A stretch of DNA of 64,000 nt, taken from positions 1-64,000 of the forward strand of contig RHMC01000015.1 of assembly GCA_003719395.1 (NCBI GenBank), written 5' to 3'. Positions 47,849 to 57,494 of this stretch are shown one piece after another. Each line of letters begins with the position of its first letter. Positions within the stretch are counted from its first letter, which is position 1. This stretch comes from Streptomyces altiplanensis. GTDB lineage: Bacteria; Actinomycetota; Actinomycetes; Streptomycetales; Streptomycetaceae. A program made the translations under genes and the position numbers. The notes under the pieces are model-generated. The model saw only the letters and a list, made by a program, of their open reading frames with translations. It searched no databases and had not been told where the DNA came from.

Positions 47849-49062
47849 GTGAGCAGCGAGAACGCAGACGCCGGACGTGAGCGCGAAGAGCCGGTGTGGG
47901 ACGTCGTGGTGGTCGGTGCGGGGCCCGCCGGGTCGTCGGCGGCATATGCGGCCGCGGTCGCGGGGCGGCGCGTACTCCTTCTGGAGAAGGCGGAGCTGCC
48001 CCGTTACAAGACCTGTGGCGGCGGCATCATCGGCCCTTCGCGCGACGCGCTGCCACCCGGCTTCGAACTCCCGTTCAAGGATCGCGTGCATGCCGTGACG
48101 TTCTCGCTGGGCGGGAAGCTGACGCGGACGCGCCGCTCGAAGCAGATGCTCTTCGGTCTCATCAACCGGCCGGAGTTCGACGCCGGGCTGGTCGAGGAGG
48201 CGCGGAAGGCGGGCGCCGTGGTCCGTACCGGAGCGTCGGTCGCGCGCGTCGAGCAGCACGGCTCGGCCGTGCCGGACCGGCGTACGGTGGCCGTCGTCCT
48301 GGCGGACGGCGAGACGGTGCTCGCCCGTTCGGTGGTCGGCGCGGACGGCAGCGCCGGCCGGATAGGGGCGCATGTCGGGGTCAAGCTCGATCAGGTGGAT
48401 CTCGGCCTGGAGGCGGAGATCCCGGTGCCCGCGACGGTCGCCGAGGACTGGGCGGGGCGGGTGCTCATCGACTGGGGGCCGCTCCCGGGGAGTTACGGCT
48501 GGGTGTTCCCCAAGGGGGAGACGCTGACGGTCGGCGTGATCTCGGCGCGCGGTGACGGCGCCGCCACCAAGCGGTACCTGGAGGACTTCATCGCCCGCCT
48601 CGGGCTGGCCGGCTTCGAACCCGCGGTGTCCTCCGGGCACCTGACGCGGTGCCGCAGCGACGATTCGCCGCTTTCGCGCGGCCGGGTGCTGGTGTGCGGG
48701 GACGCGGCGGGGCTGCTGGAGCCGTGGACCCGTGAGGGCATCTCCTTCGCGCTGAGGTCGGGGCGGCTCGCGGGGGAGTGGGCGGTGCGGATCGCGGAGG
48801 CGCAGGACGCCGTGGACGCCCGTCGCCAGGCGCTGAACTACGCCTTCGCCATCAAGGCGGGACTGGGTGTGGAGATGGGTGTCGGGCGGCGGATGCTCGC
48901 GCTGTTCGAGCGGCGGCCGGGGCTGCTGCACGCGGCCATAACCGGGTTCAGGCCGGCCTGGAAGATGTTCGCGGGGATCACGCGCGGCTCGTCGACGTGG
49001 CCGAGATGGTGCGTACGCGCCCCGTCGTCCAGCGCGCGCTGAGTGCGCTGGACCGGCCGTGA
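47849..49062 (+). CDS. geranylgeranyl-reductase-family FAD oxidoreductase (3' frameshift)
   Basis: About 404 aa. FAD motif VVVVGAGPAGSSAAYAAA, LPRYKTCGGGI, the second nucleotide motif VVGADGSAGRIGAHVG, GSYGWVFPKGETLTVGV and the GD motif VLVCGDAAGLLEPWTREGISF. These enzymes reduce isoprenoid double bonds, for instance of menaquinone or polyprenyl lipids, at the membrane. GTG 47849. The frame changes near 48985, just before the end VDVAEMVRTRPVVQRAL. Confidence 0.85.
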
Positions 49063-49365
49063 ACCGCAGGCCGTAGGCCACGGGGGCGCGGCCCGGCGCG
49101 GCCGGCGCCCGGGCCGGTCCCTGACGGCGGTGCGCAGGGCCGGGCGGCCGGGGAGGTCCGGCGCGGTTCCTCCACGGAGGAGTCCGGGCGCGCGGCCGAA
49201 GAAGACGCCCGCCCCGGCTTTCCCGCCGGGTGGAGCTCGCCGCCGGCGGCGCGCACGGAGTGCGCCCACCGGACACGCCCGCGGGGCACGAGGCCCGGCG
49301 GATCACCGCCGACGTGGTCCGGGCCTCCCCCGCCGGTTTCGCCCACGCCTGGACCCGGCCGGCGG
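49063..49365. other. 303-bp gap without recognisable gene
   Basis: Between the flavoprotein and the SARP fragment. A plus-strand stretch translating to EARRITADVVRASPAGFAHA looks protein-like but has no start, no stop-bounded context and no family match I know. It may be a leftover of a deleted gene. Confidence 0.4.
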
Positions 49366-50030
49366 TCAGGCCGCGGGCGCCGTCCCCTTCGCCGCGCCCG
49401 GCAGCAGCGACGGATCCTGGCACAGCACCCGCTGGTGCAGGGAGCGCAGGGCCGGGCCCGGATCGGCGCCCGTCACCTCCTCGATGCGGCGCCGCGTCTC
49501 CTCGTACGCCAGCAGGGCGTCCGACGAACGGCCGCTGCGGTACAGCGCCAGCATCAGCAGCCAGGTGAGCCGCTCCCGCAGCGGATGGGCGGCCACCTGG
49601 CGTACGAGCTCATGCACGCACTCCAGATAGCGCCCCAGCTCGATCTCGCCCTCCAGGCGCGCTTCGAGCACCGTCAGCCGCTTCTCCGCCCACCGTCGCC
49701 GTTCGGCCTCCAGGTACGGCCCGCCGAGCCCTTCGGCGAAGTCGCCGCGCCACAACGCCTCGCCCTGTACCGCCAGTTCGCCGGCGCGTCGCAGATCGCC
49801 CGCGTCCCTGGCCGCCAGCGCGGCCCGCAGCAGCGCGTGCCGCTCCCGCAGGTCCTCGATCCGGGCGCCGGTCAGCAGGTAACCACTGCCGGTCCACGCC
49901 AGCCGGGGAGCGGACCCGCCGGAGCCGGCGAAGGCGCGGCGCAGCCCGGACACGTACTTCTGCACCAGATTCCGTACGTGCGCGGGCGGTGCTTCACCCC
50001 ACACCGCGTCGACCAGTGCCTCGCCACGAC
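49366..50030 (-). pseudogene. BTAD/SARP (AfsR-type) regulator lacking its 5' end
   Basis: Codes for the end of the winged-helix region (ALVDAVWGEAPPAHVRNLV, QKYVSGLRRAF, LAWTGSGYLL) and a complete bacterial transcriptional activation domain (LRAALAARDAGDLRRAGEL, GLGGPYLEAERRRWAEKRL, HPLRERLTWLLMLALYRSG, DALLAYEETRRRIEEVTG). Normal SARPs have another 30-40 residues before VDAVWGE; here homology stops near 50030 with no start codon or ribosome site. The reading frame itself is open. It abuts a response regulator on the other strand that also lacks its 5' end. Confidence 0.75.
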
Positions 50031-50084
50031 AGCGACCGGCCGCTGGAACGGCGGCAGCAAGGCCCTGCGCGGCCGCGACGGCCG

Positions 50085-50520
50085 AAGCGCCCTGATCCTC
50101 CTGACCACCTTCGAGCTCGACGAGTACGTCGTCGAGGCGATCCGCAGCGGGGCCTCGGGGTTCCTCGTCAAGGACACCGAGCCGGAGGAGCTGCTGCGGG
50201 CGGTACGGGCGGTGGTGCACGGGGACGCGCTGCTGTCGTCCGGTGTGACGCGCAGGCTGATCGCGGAGTTCGCGGCCCGTTCCAAGGAACCGTCCGGGAG
50301 CGAGGCGCTGGGGCAGCTCACCGAACGGGAGCGGGGGGTGATGGCCCTGGTGGGCATCGGGTTGTCCAACGAGGAGATCGCCCGCCGTCTCGTCGTCGGC
50401 CCGCTCACCGCGAAGGCACACGTCAGCCGCGCCATGGTGAAGCTCGGCGCCCGCGACAGGGTCCAACTGGTCCTGCTGGCCTACGAGTCGGGGCTGGTAC
50501 GGCCGGGCTGGCTGGGCTGA
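50085..50520 (+). pseudogene. NarL/LuxR response regulator lacking most of its receiver domain
   Basis: Homology begins in the middle of the receiver domain at ALILLTTFELDEYVVEAI and runs through RSGASGFLVKDTEPEELL (the conserved Lys), a linker and the LuxR HTH (LTERERGVMALVGIGLSNEE, AKAHVSRAMVKLGARDR). The phospho-acceptor Asp and the N-terminal 80 residues are missing, and no start codon is suitably placed. The sequence upstream (50040-50085) matches neither this family nor the SARP. The gene cannot respond to a kinase as it stands. Its 3' end overlaps DUF6332 by 40 bp. Confidence 0.75.
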
Positions 50521-50759
50521 GTCCCGGGCGCGCCCCGGTAACCCCACAGCACATGCACGACCCGCAGGACGAAGACGACCGCCGCCAGGGCGCCCCCGGC
50601 GACCAGCATGACCCTGCTCAGGGAGGGGGAGACGCCGAGGAGGTACCAGGGGCCGGTGACGGCCGCGAAGGCGACGCCCGCCAGGAGGGCCGCGCTCAGC
50701 AGGGCGTACCCGGTCTCGATCGTCATCGCGTCGCGCTGTGCCTGCGTCCTCGTCGCCAT
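50481..50759 (-). CDS. DUF6332-family small membrane protein
   Basis: Intact 92-aa protein with a cytoplasmic TRTQAQRDAMTIETGYA start and two or three hydrophobic helices (ALLSAALLAGVAFAAV and RVMLVAGGALAAVVFVL), then RVVHVLWGYRG. It matches the Streptomyces DUF6332 pattern. Function unknown. ATG 50759. Confidence 0.75.
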   Translation of the reverse strand: MATRTQAQRDAMTIETGYALLSAALLAGVAFAAVTGPWYLLGVSPSLSRVMLVAGGALAAVVFVLRVVHVLWGYRGAPGTQPSQPGRTSPDS

Positions 50760-50867
50760 GTCCCGAAGTCTCACAGCGTGCGCGGCCGACGGGCAAGAGG
50801 CACCCCGCCGGTCGCGCACGGTGGAGAGGCCGGTGACGGCGCCGACGGCGTGAAGGGCGAGGGCGTG

Positions 50868-51060
50868 GCGCGCACCGCGACCCGGAGCTCTCGTCCCGCA
50901 CCCACCTGAGCCGGAGCGCGCTCTCCTGGCTGACCGGGCGGCTGGAGAAGGACGCCGCCCGTCGCGGGATGCGCGGCGAGGACCGCGGGGGAGTGCGGGT
51001 GGTGCTCACCGACGCGGGCCGGGCGGGCCGCGCCGAGGTCCGGCCCCTCCGGCGTGGCGG
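50868..51060 (+). pseudogene. MarR-family regulator remnant
   Basis: Only the recognition helix and wing survive: LSRSALSWLTGRLEKD, then EDRGGVRVVLTDAGRAGRAE. The N-terminal dimerisation helices, first HTH helix and C-terminal helix are absent, and it runs into the antisense isomerase gene. Together with the neighbouring truncated regulators it suggests a decayed regulatory locus. Confidence 0.6.
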
Positions 51061-51832
51061 TGCTCGCGCGGACGCCGGCGGGCCGGGCCGGGCACGGTCA
51101 GCACGGCTGACTTCTCCTGCCACAGGCGCGCGAGCGCGTCGTCACCGACACGGTGAGTACGGAGAGCGGCAGCCTGTTCCAGAGGGCCAGGCAGAGCTGT
51201 TCGGCGGGCCCGCTCAGCTCGCAGTCGGCGGGCCCTTCGCCGTCCCGCTCCGTGCGCGGCGGGCCGTCGGAGAGCCGCACTGTCCATACGTCGCCCGAGT
51301 CTGTCGCCCGTACGCGCAGAACGCGCGGCTCGTCGGTGCGCACCTGGCTGCGGTCGCGGGCATGGAATCCGCGGAGCAGCTCGTCGACGCCGTCCGCCGC
51401 GAACCCCGGCCTCAGCGGGGACAGCCCGGTGCCCAGTGCCGACTCCGCGTCCGCGCGGTGGACCACCGTCTCGTGCGCCTGGCGCCGAGCCCAGAAGGCG
51501 AGCGGCGACGGCGCGGGCAGGAAGGTCCAGCACTCCAGGTCCTTGGGGGCCGTTTTCAGCGCGGCCACCAGCAGGCCGTGTCCCTCCCGGAACCAGTGCA
51601 GCAGCGCCTCCCCGTCCGGGCCGGTCCCGCTTTCCAGGGGGCGGCGCTCCGTATGGCCCGCTACGACATAGGACGTCGCCCACCGGTGGACCGCGCCCGT
51701 GTGCCGCAGCAGGTCCCGCACCTGCCAGTCGGGGCAGGTGGGCACGAGGGCGTCCGGGCCCGCCTGTTCGGCGGCGGCGGCCATCAACTGGCCTTGCTGG
51801 TCCAGTGTTTTGATGAACTCGGCAGTCTCCAT
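51006..51832 (-). CDS. maleylpyruvate-isomerase-like mycothiol-dependent enzyme (3' frameshift)
   Basis: MDMPI/DinB-like four-helix enzyme, about 250 aa. The N-terminal signature is VPTCPDWQVRDLLRHTGAVH (metal His), and the other ligands are in RRQAHETVVHRADAE (Glu, His). The C-terminal MDMPI domain has ELSGPAEQLCLALWNRLPL. Start ATG 51832. The frame changes near 51150, after which DDALARLWQEKSAVLTV is the expected tail. The exact stop (51006 or 51098) is uncertain because this part runs into the MarR remnant. It would isomerise or conjugate a substrate with mycothiol. Confidence 0.78.
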
Positions 51833-51863
51833 ACGGCAGATTGTGCCAGCCGCCGGGCGGAGG

Positions 51864-52211
51864 TCAGGCGCCCTGTGGACGGACGGGGCGCGAGACGCCG
51901 CGGAGCAGCCGGAGGAACCAGCCGAGTGCGAACGACTGGATGAGCACGGAGACCGGCAGGGCGACGTACAGGAACCACGTGGACTCGCTCACGGTCCCCC
52001 CGAAGAGGTCGCCGCCGATGAAGAAGGCGAAGACCGTGGGCGCGCTGAGCAGGAACAGCCACACTCCGGCGAACGAGGCGTCCTCGTGGGTGACGAAGAG
52101 GGTGTCGGCCGTGACGAACACCGCGGTCGCCGCGACCAGGCCGAGGTAGACCAGCGAGGCGGGGTTGCGGAACGTCAGGTGTGCGGCGGTGTGCAGCTGT
52201 CGAGTGGCCAT
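51864..52211 (-). CDS. SCO4225-like small membrane protein
   Basis: Intact 115-aa protein with three hydrophobic helices: LVYLGLVAATAVFVTADTLF, ASFAGVWLFLLSAPTVFAF and TWFLYVALPVSVLIQSFALG, preceded by LTFRNPAS. This matches the SCO4225 family of membrane proteins in Streptomyces, function unknown. ATG 52211. Its 5' end overlaps the MFS gene 3' end by about 37 bp, so the two are probably co-transcribed. Confidence 0.75.
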   Translation of the reverse strand: MATRQLHTAAHLTFRNPASLVYLGLVAATAVFVTADTLFVTHEDASFAGVWLFLLSAPTVFAFFIGGDLFGGTVSESTWFLYVALPVSVLIQSFALGWFLRLLRGVSRPVRPQGA

Positions 52212-53508
52212 GGCGGTCTCTCCGTCCGGTGGGTTGCCTCCCAGGGTGCGCCCGCGGAGCCGGGCCCGCCTGAGTACGCCTGCTCAGACGGGGCCGCCCG
52301 GTGACGCATTCCGTGCCGAGTACCCCAGAGCGCGGCGACGGCGGCCAGTACGGCCACTGTCGTCAGGGCGACGGGAAGGGAGAACCAGTCGGCGAGGAAA
52401 CCGATGACCGGCGGTCCGACGAGCATGCCGCCGTAACCGAGCGTGGACGCCGCCGCGACACCGCTCGGCCCGGCCAGCGCGCCGGCCCTGGCGACGGCCA
52501 CGGGGAAGATGTTCGCGAGGCCGAGCCCGGTCACGGCGAAGCCGAGGAGCACCAGCCAGGCGGCGGGCGCGAGCGCGCGAGGAGCATGCCCGTAGCGGCG
52601 AGCGACCCGCCCGCCACCAGGATGCGGGTCTGGCCGAGCCGTTCGAGCAGTGTGGTGCCGCTGAGCCGGCCCGCCGCCATGGCCAGCGCGAAGAGGGAGT
52701 ACCCGGCGGCGGCGACGCCCGGGTGGGCGTGGAGGTCCTGCTGGAGGTGGAGGGTGCCCCACTCCGCGAGCGCCCCTTCGCCGTACGCCGTGCACAGTGC
52801 GATCACGCCGAAGAGCACGACGGCCTTCCGGGCCGTTCCCCGGAGCGGTCGCGAGCCGTTCCCCGGCTGCCCCTGGAGGCGTTCCGGAGAAGGCACCCGG
52901 TTGCGCAGCAGTGCGGGAGCGGCCAGGGCGGTCACGACGAGCCCGATGCCGGTCAGGCCCAGCAGGTGGGCGGTGGGGGAGAGACGGGCGGCGACCAGGC
53001 CGCCCAGTCCGGCCCCGGTCATGCCGCCGAGGCTGAAAGCGGCGTGGAAACTCGGCATCACCGGGCGCCGCACGGCCGCGACCAGATCGACCGCGGCACT
53101 GTTCATCGCGACGTTGATGCCACCGTACGAGGCACCGAAGACCAGCAGCACCAGGCCGAGCGCGAGCGTCGAGTGCGTCTGCGCGGGCAGCGCGATGCTC
53201 AGGGACAGCAGCACGCCGCAGGCCACGGTCACCGGGTGGCTGCCGAAGCGTCGGCAGAGCCGCCCGGTGAGCATCATCGTGATCACCGCGCCCCCGGACA
53301 CCCCCAGGAGGGCGAGGCCGAGGTCGCTCGCGGAGGCTCCCGTCTGCTCCTTGATGGCGGGGATGCGGACCACCCAGCCGGCGAAGAGGAAGCCGTCGAG
53401 GGCGAAGAACACGGTCAGCGCGGTACGGAGGCGGGACAGGGAGGCTGCGGCGGTGTTCCCGCCCCGGCCTCCGGGAGCGGCCGTCCGTAGTTTGTTTAGT
53501 TGCGGCAC
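52175..53508 (-). CDS. MFS transporter (one frameshift)
   Basis: About 444 aa with 12 predicted helices. Visible features are LTVFFALDGFLFAGWVVRIP, the loop TGRLCRRFGSHPV, LVLLVFGASYGGINVAMNSA, MPSFHAAFSLGGMTGAGLGG, EGALAEWGTLHL and SGTTLLERLGQTRILVAGG. This resembles the sugar/cation symporter branch with the NxA-xxD type helix 4. GTG 53508 is placed exactly where a leaderless transcript would begin. The frame changes near 52580. The divergent ROK regulator and overlapping operator suggest sugar-controlled expression; the substrate is not known. Confidence 0.8.
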
Positions 53509-53544
53509 AAAGTCAGCATAGGGGCTGTGCCCGGATCCGTACAA
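53489..53544 (-). promoter_or_regulatory. leaderless promoter of MFS gene with ROK-type operator
   Basis: On the minus strand TTGTAC (53544-53539) and TATGCT (53520-53515) are 18 bp apart, and the next transcript start position is the GTG at 53508. AGTTTGT (53489-53495) and ACAAAGT (53507-53513) form an inverted repeat over the start, resembling the TTTGTT/AACAAA half-sites known for XylR-like ROK repressors. Confidence 0.5.
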
Positions 53545-53616
53545 GGCGGGCGACGGCGCCGCGGGCCGGCGGATCCGGGCCCGGGCGATCTTCCCCGGCA
53601 TGGGAGACTCGCCCCC

Positions 53617-54848
53617 ATGAACGGGAAGGCGACCACCATCAGAACGAGGCTGGAGAGGGGCCGGAGCGCGCTCGGGCCCGCCCTGGAACTGGTGCACACA
53701 GGACGGGCGCCCACCCGTGCCGTCCTCACCGCCGAACTCGGCGTCACCAGGGCCACCGCCGGCGCGGTCGCCGCAGAACTGGAGTCCCTGGGGCTGATCC
53801 AGGTCGACTCCCGGCCGGGCGCGGCGGCCGGCTCGCAGGGCCGCCCCTCGCACCGGCTGGCCGTCAACGACTCGGGCCCCGTCGTCCTCGCCGCACAGAT
53901 CCATGCCGACGGCTACCGCGCGGCGCTCGTCGGCCTCGGCGGCCGGACCGTCGCGACCGCGCCCGGCTGCGAGACGTCTCCGCCGACCCGGCGCAGGTCA
54001 TCGGGGCGGCGGTCGAGGCCGGCGCCGGACTGCTGCGCGAGAGCGGCCGCCGCTGCGTCGGCGCGGGCCTCGCCGTGCCGTCCGCCGTCGCCGAACCGGA
54101 GGGCACCGCCCTCAACCCGCTGCACCTCGCGTGGCCCGCGGGCTCCCCGGTCCGCGACATCTTCGCCGAACAGGTACGCGCGGCGGGCATCACGGGCCCC
54201 GCCTTCGCCGGCAACGACGTCAACCTCGCCGCACTCGCCGAACACCGCCACGGAGCGGGACGCGGCGCCCAGCACCTCCTCTGCGTCGCCACCGGCCACC
54301 GGGGCGACGGCCGGCGCGCTGGTCGTCGACGGCAGCCTGCACACCGGAAGTTCGGGCCTCGCCCTCGAAGTCGGCCACCTCACGGTCAACCCCGACGCCG
54401 CCCCTGCTACTGCGGCGGCCGCGGCTGCCTCGACGTCGAGACCGACCCGCTGGCCTTCCTCACCGCGGCCGGCCGCCCCCCGGGGACCCGAGGTCTCGCT
54501 GCTCCAGCAGTCCCGCGAACTGCTGCGCGGGAAGTACGACGACCCCACGATCCGCAGAGCCGGCGAGGAGCTCGTCGACCGTCTCGGACTCGGCCTCGCC
54601 GGACTCGTCAACATCCTCAACCCCGACCGCATCATCCTCGGCGGCCTTCACCGCGAACTGTTCGACGCCGACCCGGAACGGCTGCGCGCCGTGGTCGCCG
54701 ACCGCAGCCTCTGGGGACGCAGCGGCGGCGTACCCATCCTGCCGTGCACGCTCGACCACAACAGCCTCGTGGGAGCGGCCGAGCTGGCGTGCAGCCGGTG
54801 CTCGACGACCCGCTCGCCGCGCTCGCGAACGCGAAGGGAACGGCATGA
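53617..54848 (+). CDS. ROK-family transcriptional regulator (several frameshifts)
   Basis: About 410 aa. The N-terminal winged HTH reads ALELVHTGRAPTRAVLTAEL, GVTRATAGAVAAELESLGL. A ROK domain follows (VVLAAQIHADGYRAALVGL, AGNDVNLAALAEH, VDGSLHTGSSGLALEVGH, the zinc motif CYCGGRGCLDVE, NPDRIILGGLHRELF). ATG 53617 with GGGAG upstream. Frame changes near 53975, 54290, 54400, 54475 and 54800. Its stop overlaps the next ATG. It is divergent from the MFS gene and probably controls it. Confidence 0.78.
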
Positions 54849-55813
54849 CCGGCCGCTATCCGCCCATCGACCCCTACGACCAGGGCATGCTCGACGTCGG
54901 CCACGGCAACCTCGTCCACTGGGAGGTCTGCGGCAACCCCGGGGGCAAGCCCGCGCTCGTCGTCCACGGCGGCCCCGGCTCCGGCTGCACCCCCGGCGTA
55001 CGCCGCTACTTCGACCCGGAGCGCTACCGGACCGTCCTCTTCGACCAGCGCGGATGCGGCCGCAGCACGCCGCACGCGAGCGACCCCGCCACCGACCTCA
55101 CCCACAACACCACCCACCAGCTGGTCCGCGACATGGAACGGCTGAGGGAGCACCTGGGCATCGACCGCTGGCTGCTCTTCGGCGGATCCTGGGGGTCCAC
55201 GCTGATCCTCGCCTACGCCGAGGCCCATCCGGACCGCGTCTCGGAGATCGTCATCTCCGGTGTCACCACGACCCGCCGCTCGGAGATCGACTGGCTCTAC
55301 CGGGGCGTCGCACGGTTCTTCCCCGAGGCATGGGAGCGGCTGCGGGCGGGCGTTCCCGGGAACGCCCGCGACGGCGACCTCGTCGCGGCGTACGCACGGC
55401 TCGTCTCGGACCCCGACCCGGAGGTACGGGCCAGGGCGACCGCCGACTGGTGCGCCTGGGAGGACGCGGTGCTCTCCCTGGAACCGAGCGGCAGCGCCAA
55501 CCCCTACGGCGACCTCCCCGACGCCGCCCGCACCGCGCTGGTGCGCCTCGCCTCCCACTACTTCGCCCACGGCGCCTGGCTGGACGAAGGACAGCTGCTG
55601 CGCGACGCGGACGCTGACCGGCATCCCGGGCGTACTGCTCCACGGCCGCCACGACCTCAGCAGCCCGCACGGCACCGCCTGGGAGCTCGCCCAGGTCTGG
55701 CCGACGCGAAGCTGACCGTCGTCGACGACGCGGGGCACAAGGGCAGCGAGACGATGCGGGCACTGGTGATCGGCGCACTCGACCGGTTCGCGGGACGCCG
55801 GATCAGCCGCTGA
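54845..55813 (+). CDS. pip: proline iminopeptidase (compensated frameshifts)
   Basis: S33 alpha/beta-hydrolase of about 322 aa that removes N-terminal proline. Motifs are VVHGGPGSGCTPG (oxyanion hole), LFDQRGCGRSTPHA, LFGGSWGSTLILAYA (nucleophile Ser), VISGVTTTRRSEIDWLY, ASHYFAHG, and the Asp and His in HGRHDLSSP and VVDDAGHKG. ATG 54845 overlaps the ROK stop (ATGA). The frame changes near 55610 and returns near 55705, so the catalytic Asp is hidden in another frame while Ser and His are not, a clear sign of paired base errors. Confidence 0.88.
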   Translation: MTGRYPPIDPYDQGMLDVGHGNLVHWEVCGNPGGKPALVVHGGPGSGCTPGVRRYFDPERYRTVLFDQRGCGRSTPHASDPATDLTHNTTHQLVRDMERLREHLGIDRWLLFGGSWGSTLILAYAEAHPDRVSEIVISGVTTTRRSEIDWLYRGVARFFPEAWERLRAGVPGNARDGDLVAAYARLVSDPDPEVRARATADWCAWEDAVLSLEPSGSANPYGDLPDAARTALVRLASHYFAHGAWLDEGQLLRDADADRHPGRTAPRPPRPQQPARHRLGARPGLADAKLTVVDDAGHKGSETMRALVIGALDRFAGRRISR

Positions 55814-56012
55814 GCCACTCCACCCCGAACGCGCGCGCCGCGTTTGCCCGACCGACCGACCGGCGGAAGGCGTCGAGTCGGGCTCGCGCCGCCCTCGTGT
55901 CGTCGAGTTCCTGGCCGGGCAGCCGAGGCGTACGCAGAAAGAGGTGGTCATGGGCGTCGCAGACGCGGCCCGGTCGCGCGGAACGTCCCCGAGGACGGTG
56001 CGGACGAAGCCC
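55803..56012 (-). pseudogene. N-terminal remnant of a phosphotriesterase-family amidohydrolase
   Basis: The minus strand reads VRTVLGDVPRD and then, one frame over, VCDAHDHLFLRTPRLPGQEL followed by DDTRAARARLDAFRRS. This is the start of a phosphotriesterase-like lactonase, including the HDH metal ligands of strand 1. Homology then stops and the frame ends at 55803 inside the iminopeptidase gene, so more than 250 residues are missing. Upstream (56015-56190) another protein-like stretch, GDDTRHWEMLLFVLWAQDAP, belongs to no family I recognise. Confidence 0.6.
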
Positions 56013-56194
56013 ACCGCTGCCTGCCCCGGCCGAGCCCGGCGCGCTCCGGCGCGGACAGGTGCAGCACCTGGAAGGGGTCGCCGGCCTCCTTCGGGGCGTC
56101 CTGTGCCCAGAGCACGAAGAGCAGCATCTCCCAGTGCCGCGTGTCGTCACCACGCGGTACGGCCGGTGCCCCGCCGCGGCGGCGCACCGGCCGG

Positions 56195-56721
56195 TCAGCC
56201 CATTGCGGCGGACCGGACGGCGGGTACGTGCGTCGAAGGGACGGCTTCGGGACCGGTCCCGGTGTGCGGGAACGGTCCGTCGGTCGTCGCCCCGCGCACG
56301 GGATGCTCCGGCAGTGTCGCGGCGGGGAACGGTGTGGACAGCGTGAACCACACGACCTTCCCGGCGGCGCCCCGCGGGCGCACACCCCAGCTTTCGCTGA
56401 CCGCCTCGATCAGAGCGAGACCGCGCCCGCTCGTCTCGGACGCGCCGGCCTCACGGACCGTGGGCGGGCGCGGATCGTGGTCGTGGACACCACCGTCAGG
56501 CGGTCGAGCAGCAGCTCGATCTCCACGGTGCACGTCTTGTCCGGCTCTGCGTGCCGGTGGACGTTGGCCAGCAGTTCGGTGACGCCGAGCGCCGCCGGTT
56601 CTATCAAGGAGTCGAGATGCCAGTAGCGCAATTGCGCCGATACGATTCTGCGGACCTGACCGATCCGCGACGGCAGGGCCTGGAGCTCCACCGTGCAGTG
56701 CCTGCTTGGCTCGCTGATCAC
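56195..56721 (-). CDS. RsbW-like ATP-binding regulator (one frameshift)
   Basis: Stand-alone GHKL ATPase of about 175 aa, the anti-sigma/RsbW-like kind common in Streptomyces. The order is QVRRIVSAQLRYWHLD, the N-box AALGVTELLANVHRHAEPD, then after a frame change near 56485 the G1/G2 region SETSGRGLALIEAVSESWGV and the last strand GKVVWFTLS. Start ATG 56721. It may regulate a sigma factor or anti-anti-sigma factor, but no partner gene is adjacent. Confidence 0.78.
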
Positions 56722-56887
56722 GGCTGCGACTCCCCGAATAGGTCCGGAAGAAGACGGAGAACGGATCCAGCAGTGGCTGTCTGCTGTCTGGTCCGGCGGG
56801 GCTGGTTCTCAGCGTAACCGCCGCTGCACCCTGAGTGATGTGAGATCAGGGTCGCCCAGGTGGTGCCGCCGCGCAACTCGCATGCCA

Positions 56888-57223
56888 TCAGTCCCGCGAG
56901 TCCCGTACGCCGCGTGCGTTCCGCGCGCCGCGGACCGCCTCCAGGAACTGCCCGGCCAGCTCCTCACCGTCCTTGGCATGTCCCTGCTGCCCCATGGTGA
57001 GCCGGTACCGGGTGCCGTTGACCGTCGCCACCGTGCTGTCGTCCCCGGCGTACCAGGGCTTCTCCGCGGTCACGGAGCCCAGCGGCGCGCTGTCGATCTC
57101 CCGTCCGTTGCTCGTCAGCAGGACCAGCCTGCCGTCCTGGACCAGTACCTGGCCGGCTCTGGTCAGTGAGCGGGGCCAACGCCCTATCCGTACACCCGTA
57201 GCGTTGAACTCGGGCTCCGCCAT
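56888..57223 (-). CDS. conserved hypothetical protein, beta-rich
   Basis: Intact 111-aa protein. EFNATGVRIGRWPRSLTRAG, then GQVLVQDGRLVLLTSNGREI, DSAPLGSVTAEKPWYAG, DSTVATVNGTRYRLTMGQ and a C-terminal helix ending RGARNARG. It looks like a PH-like or GRAM-like beta-sheet domain, but this is not certain. ATG 57223, with a GGGGGCGAAG region upstream. It is divergent from the cysteine-synthase-like gene across 271 bp. Confidence 0.7.
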   Translation of the reverse strand: MAEPEFNATGVRIGRWPRSLTRAGQVLVQDGRLVLLTSNGREIDSAPLGSVTAEKPWYAGDDSTVATVNGTRYRLTMGQQGHAKDGEELAGQFLEAVRGARNARGVRDSRD

Positions 57224-57494
57224 GTCACTTCGCCCCCTTCGCACGGTTTCCTGATGGGCAGTCTGCACAAACCCGGGCCCGCGCACCAGAGTCCCTCGGT
57301 GACCGGCCGGCGGGGCGCGAGACCGTGAGCCACTTCCGTGCCGTCCCGCTCCGTCCCGCCCCACAAGCCATCCCTATGGCTGCCCAAAGTCAACGTTTGT
57401 GCAGGTGAGAGGCATAAAGTGGCAACTGGGGGACCGGAGTTCCCGGAGCGGAAACCAGCTGCCCCGGGGGACGCTACGACAAGGAGTGGCCCAC

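Noticed and set aside
49230..49360. Plus-strand frame with ITADVVRASPAGFAHAW as a gene
   Set aside because: No family match, no ribosome site, and it runs into antisense of the SARP fragment. It is left as a possible relic.
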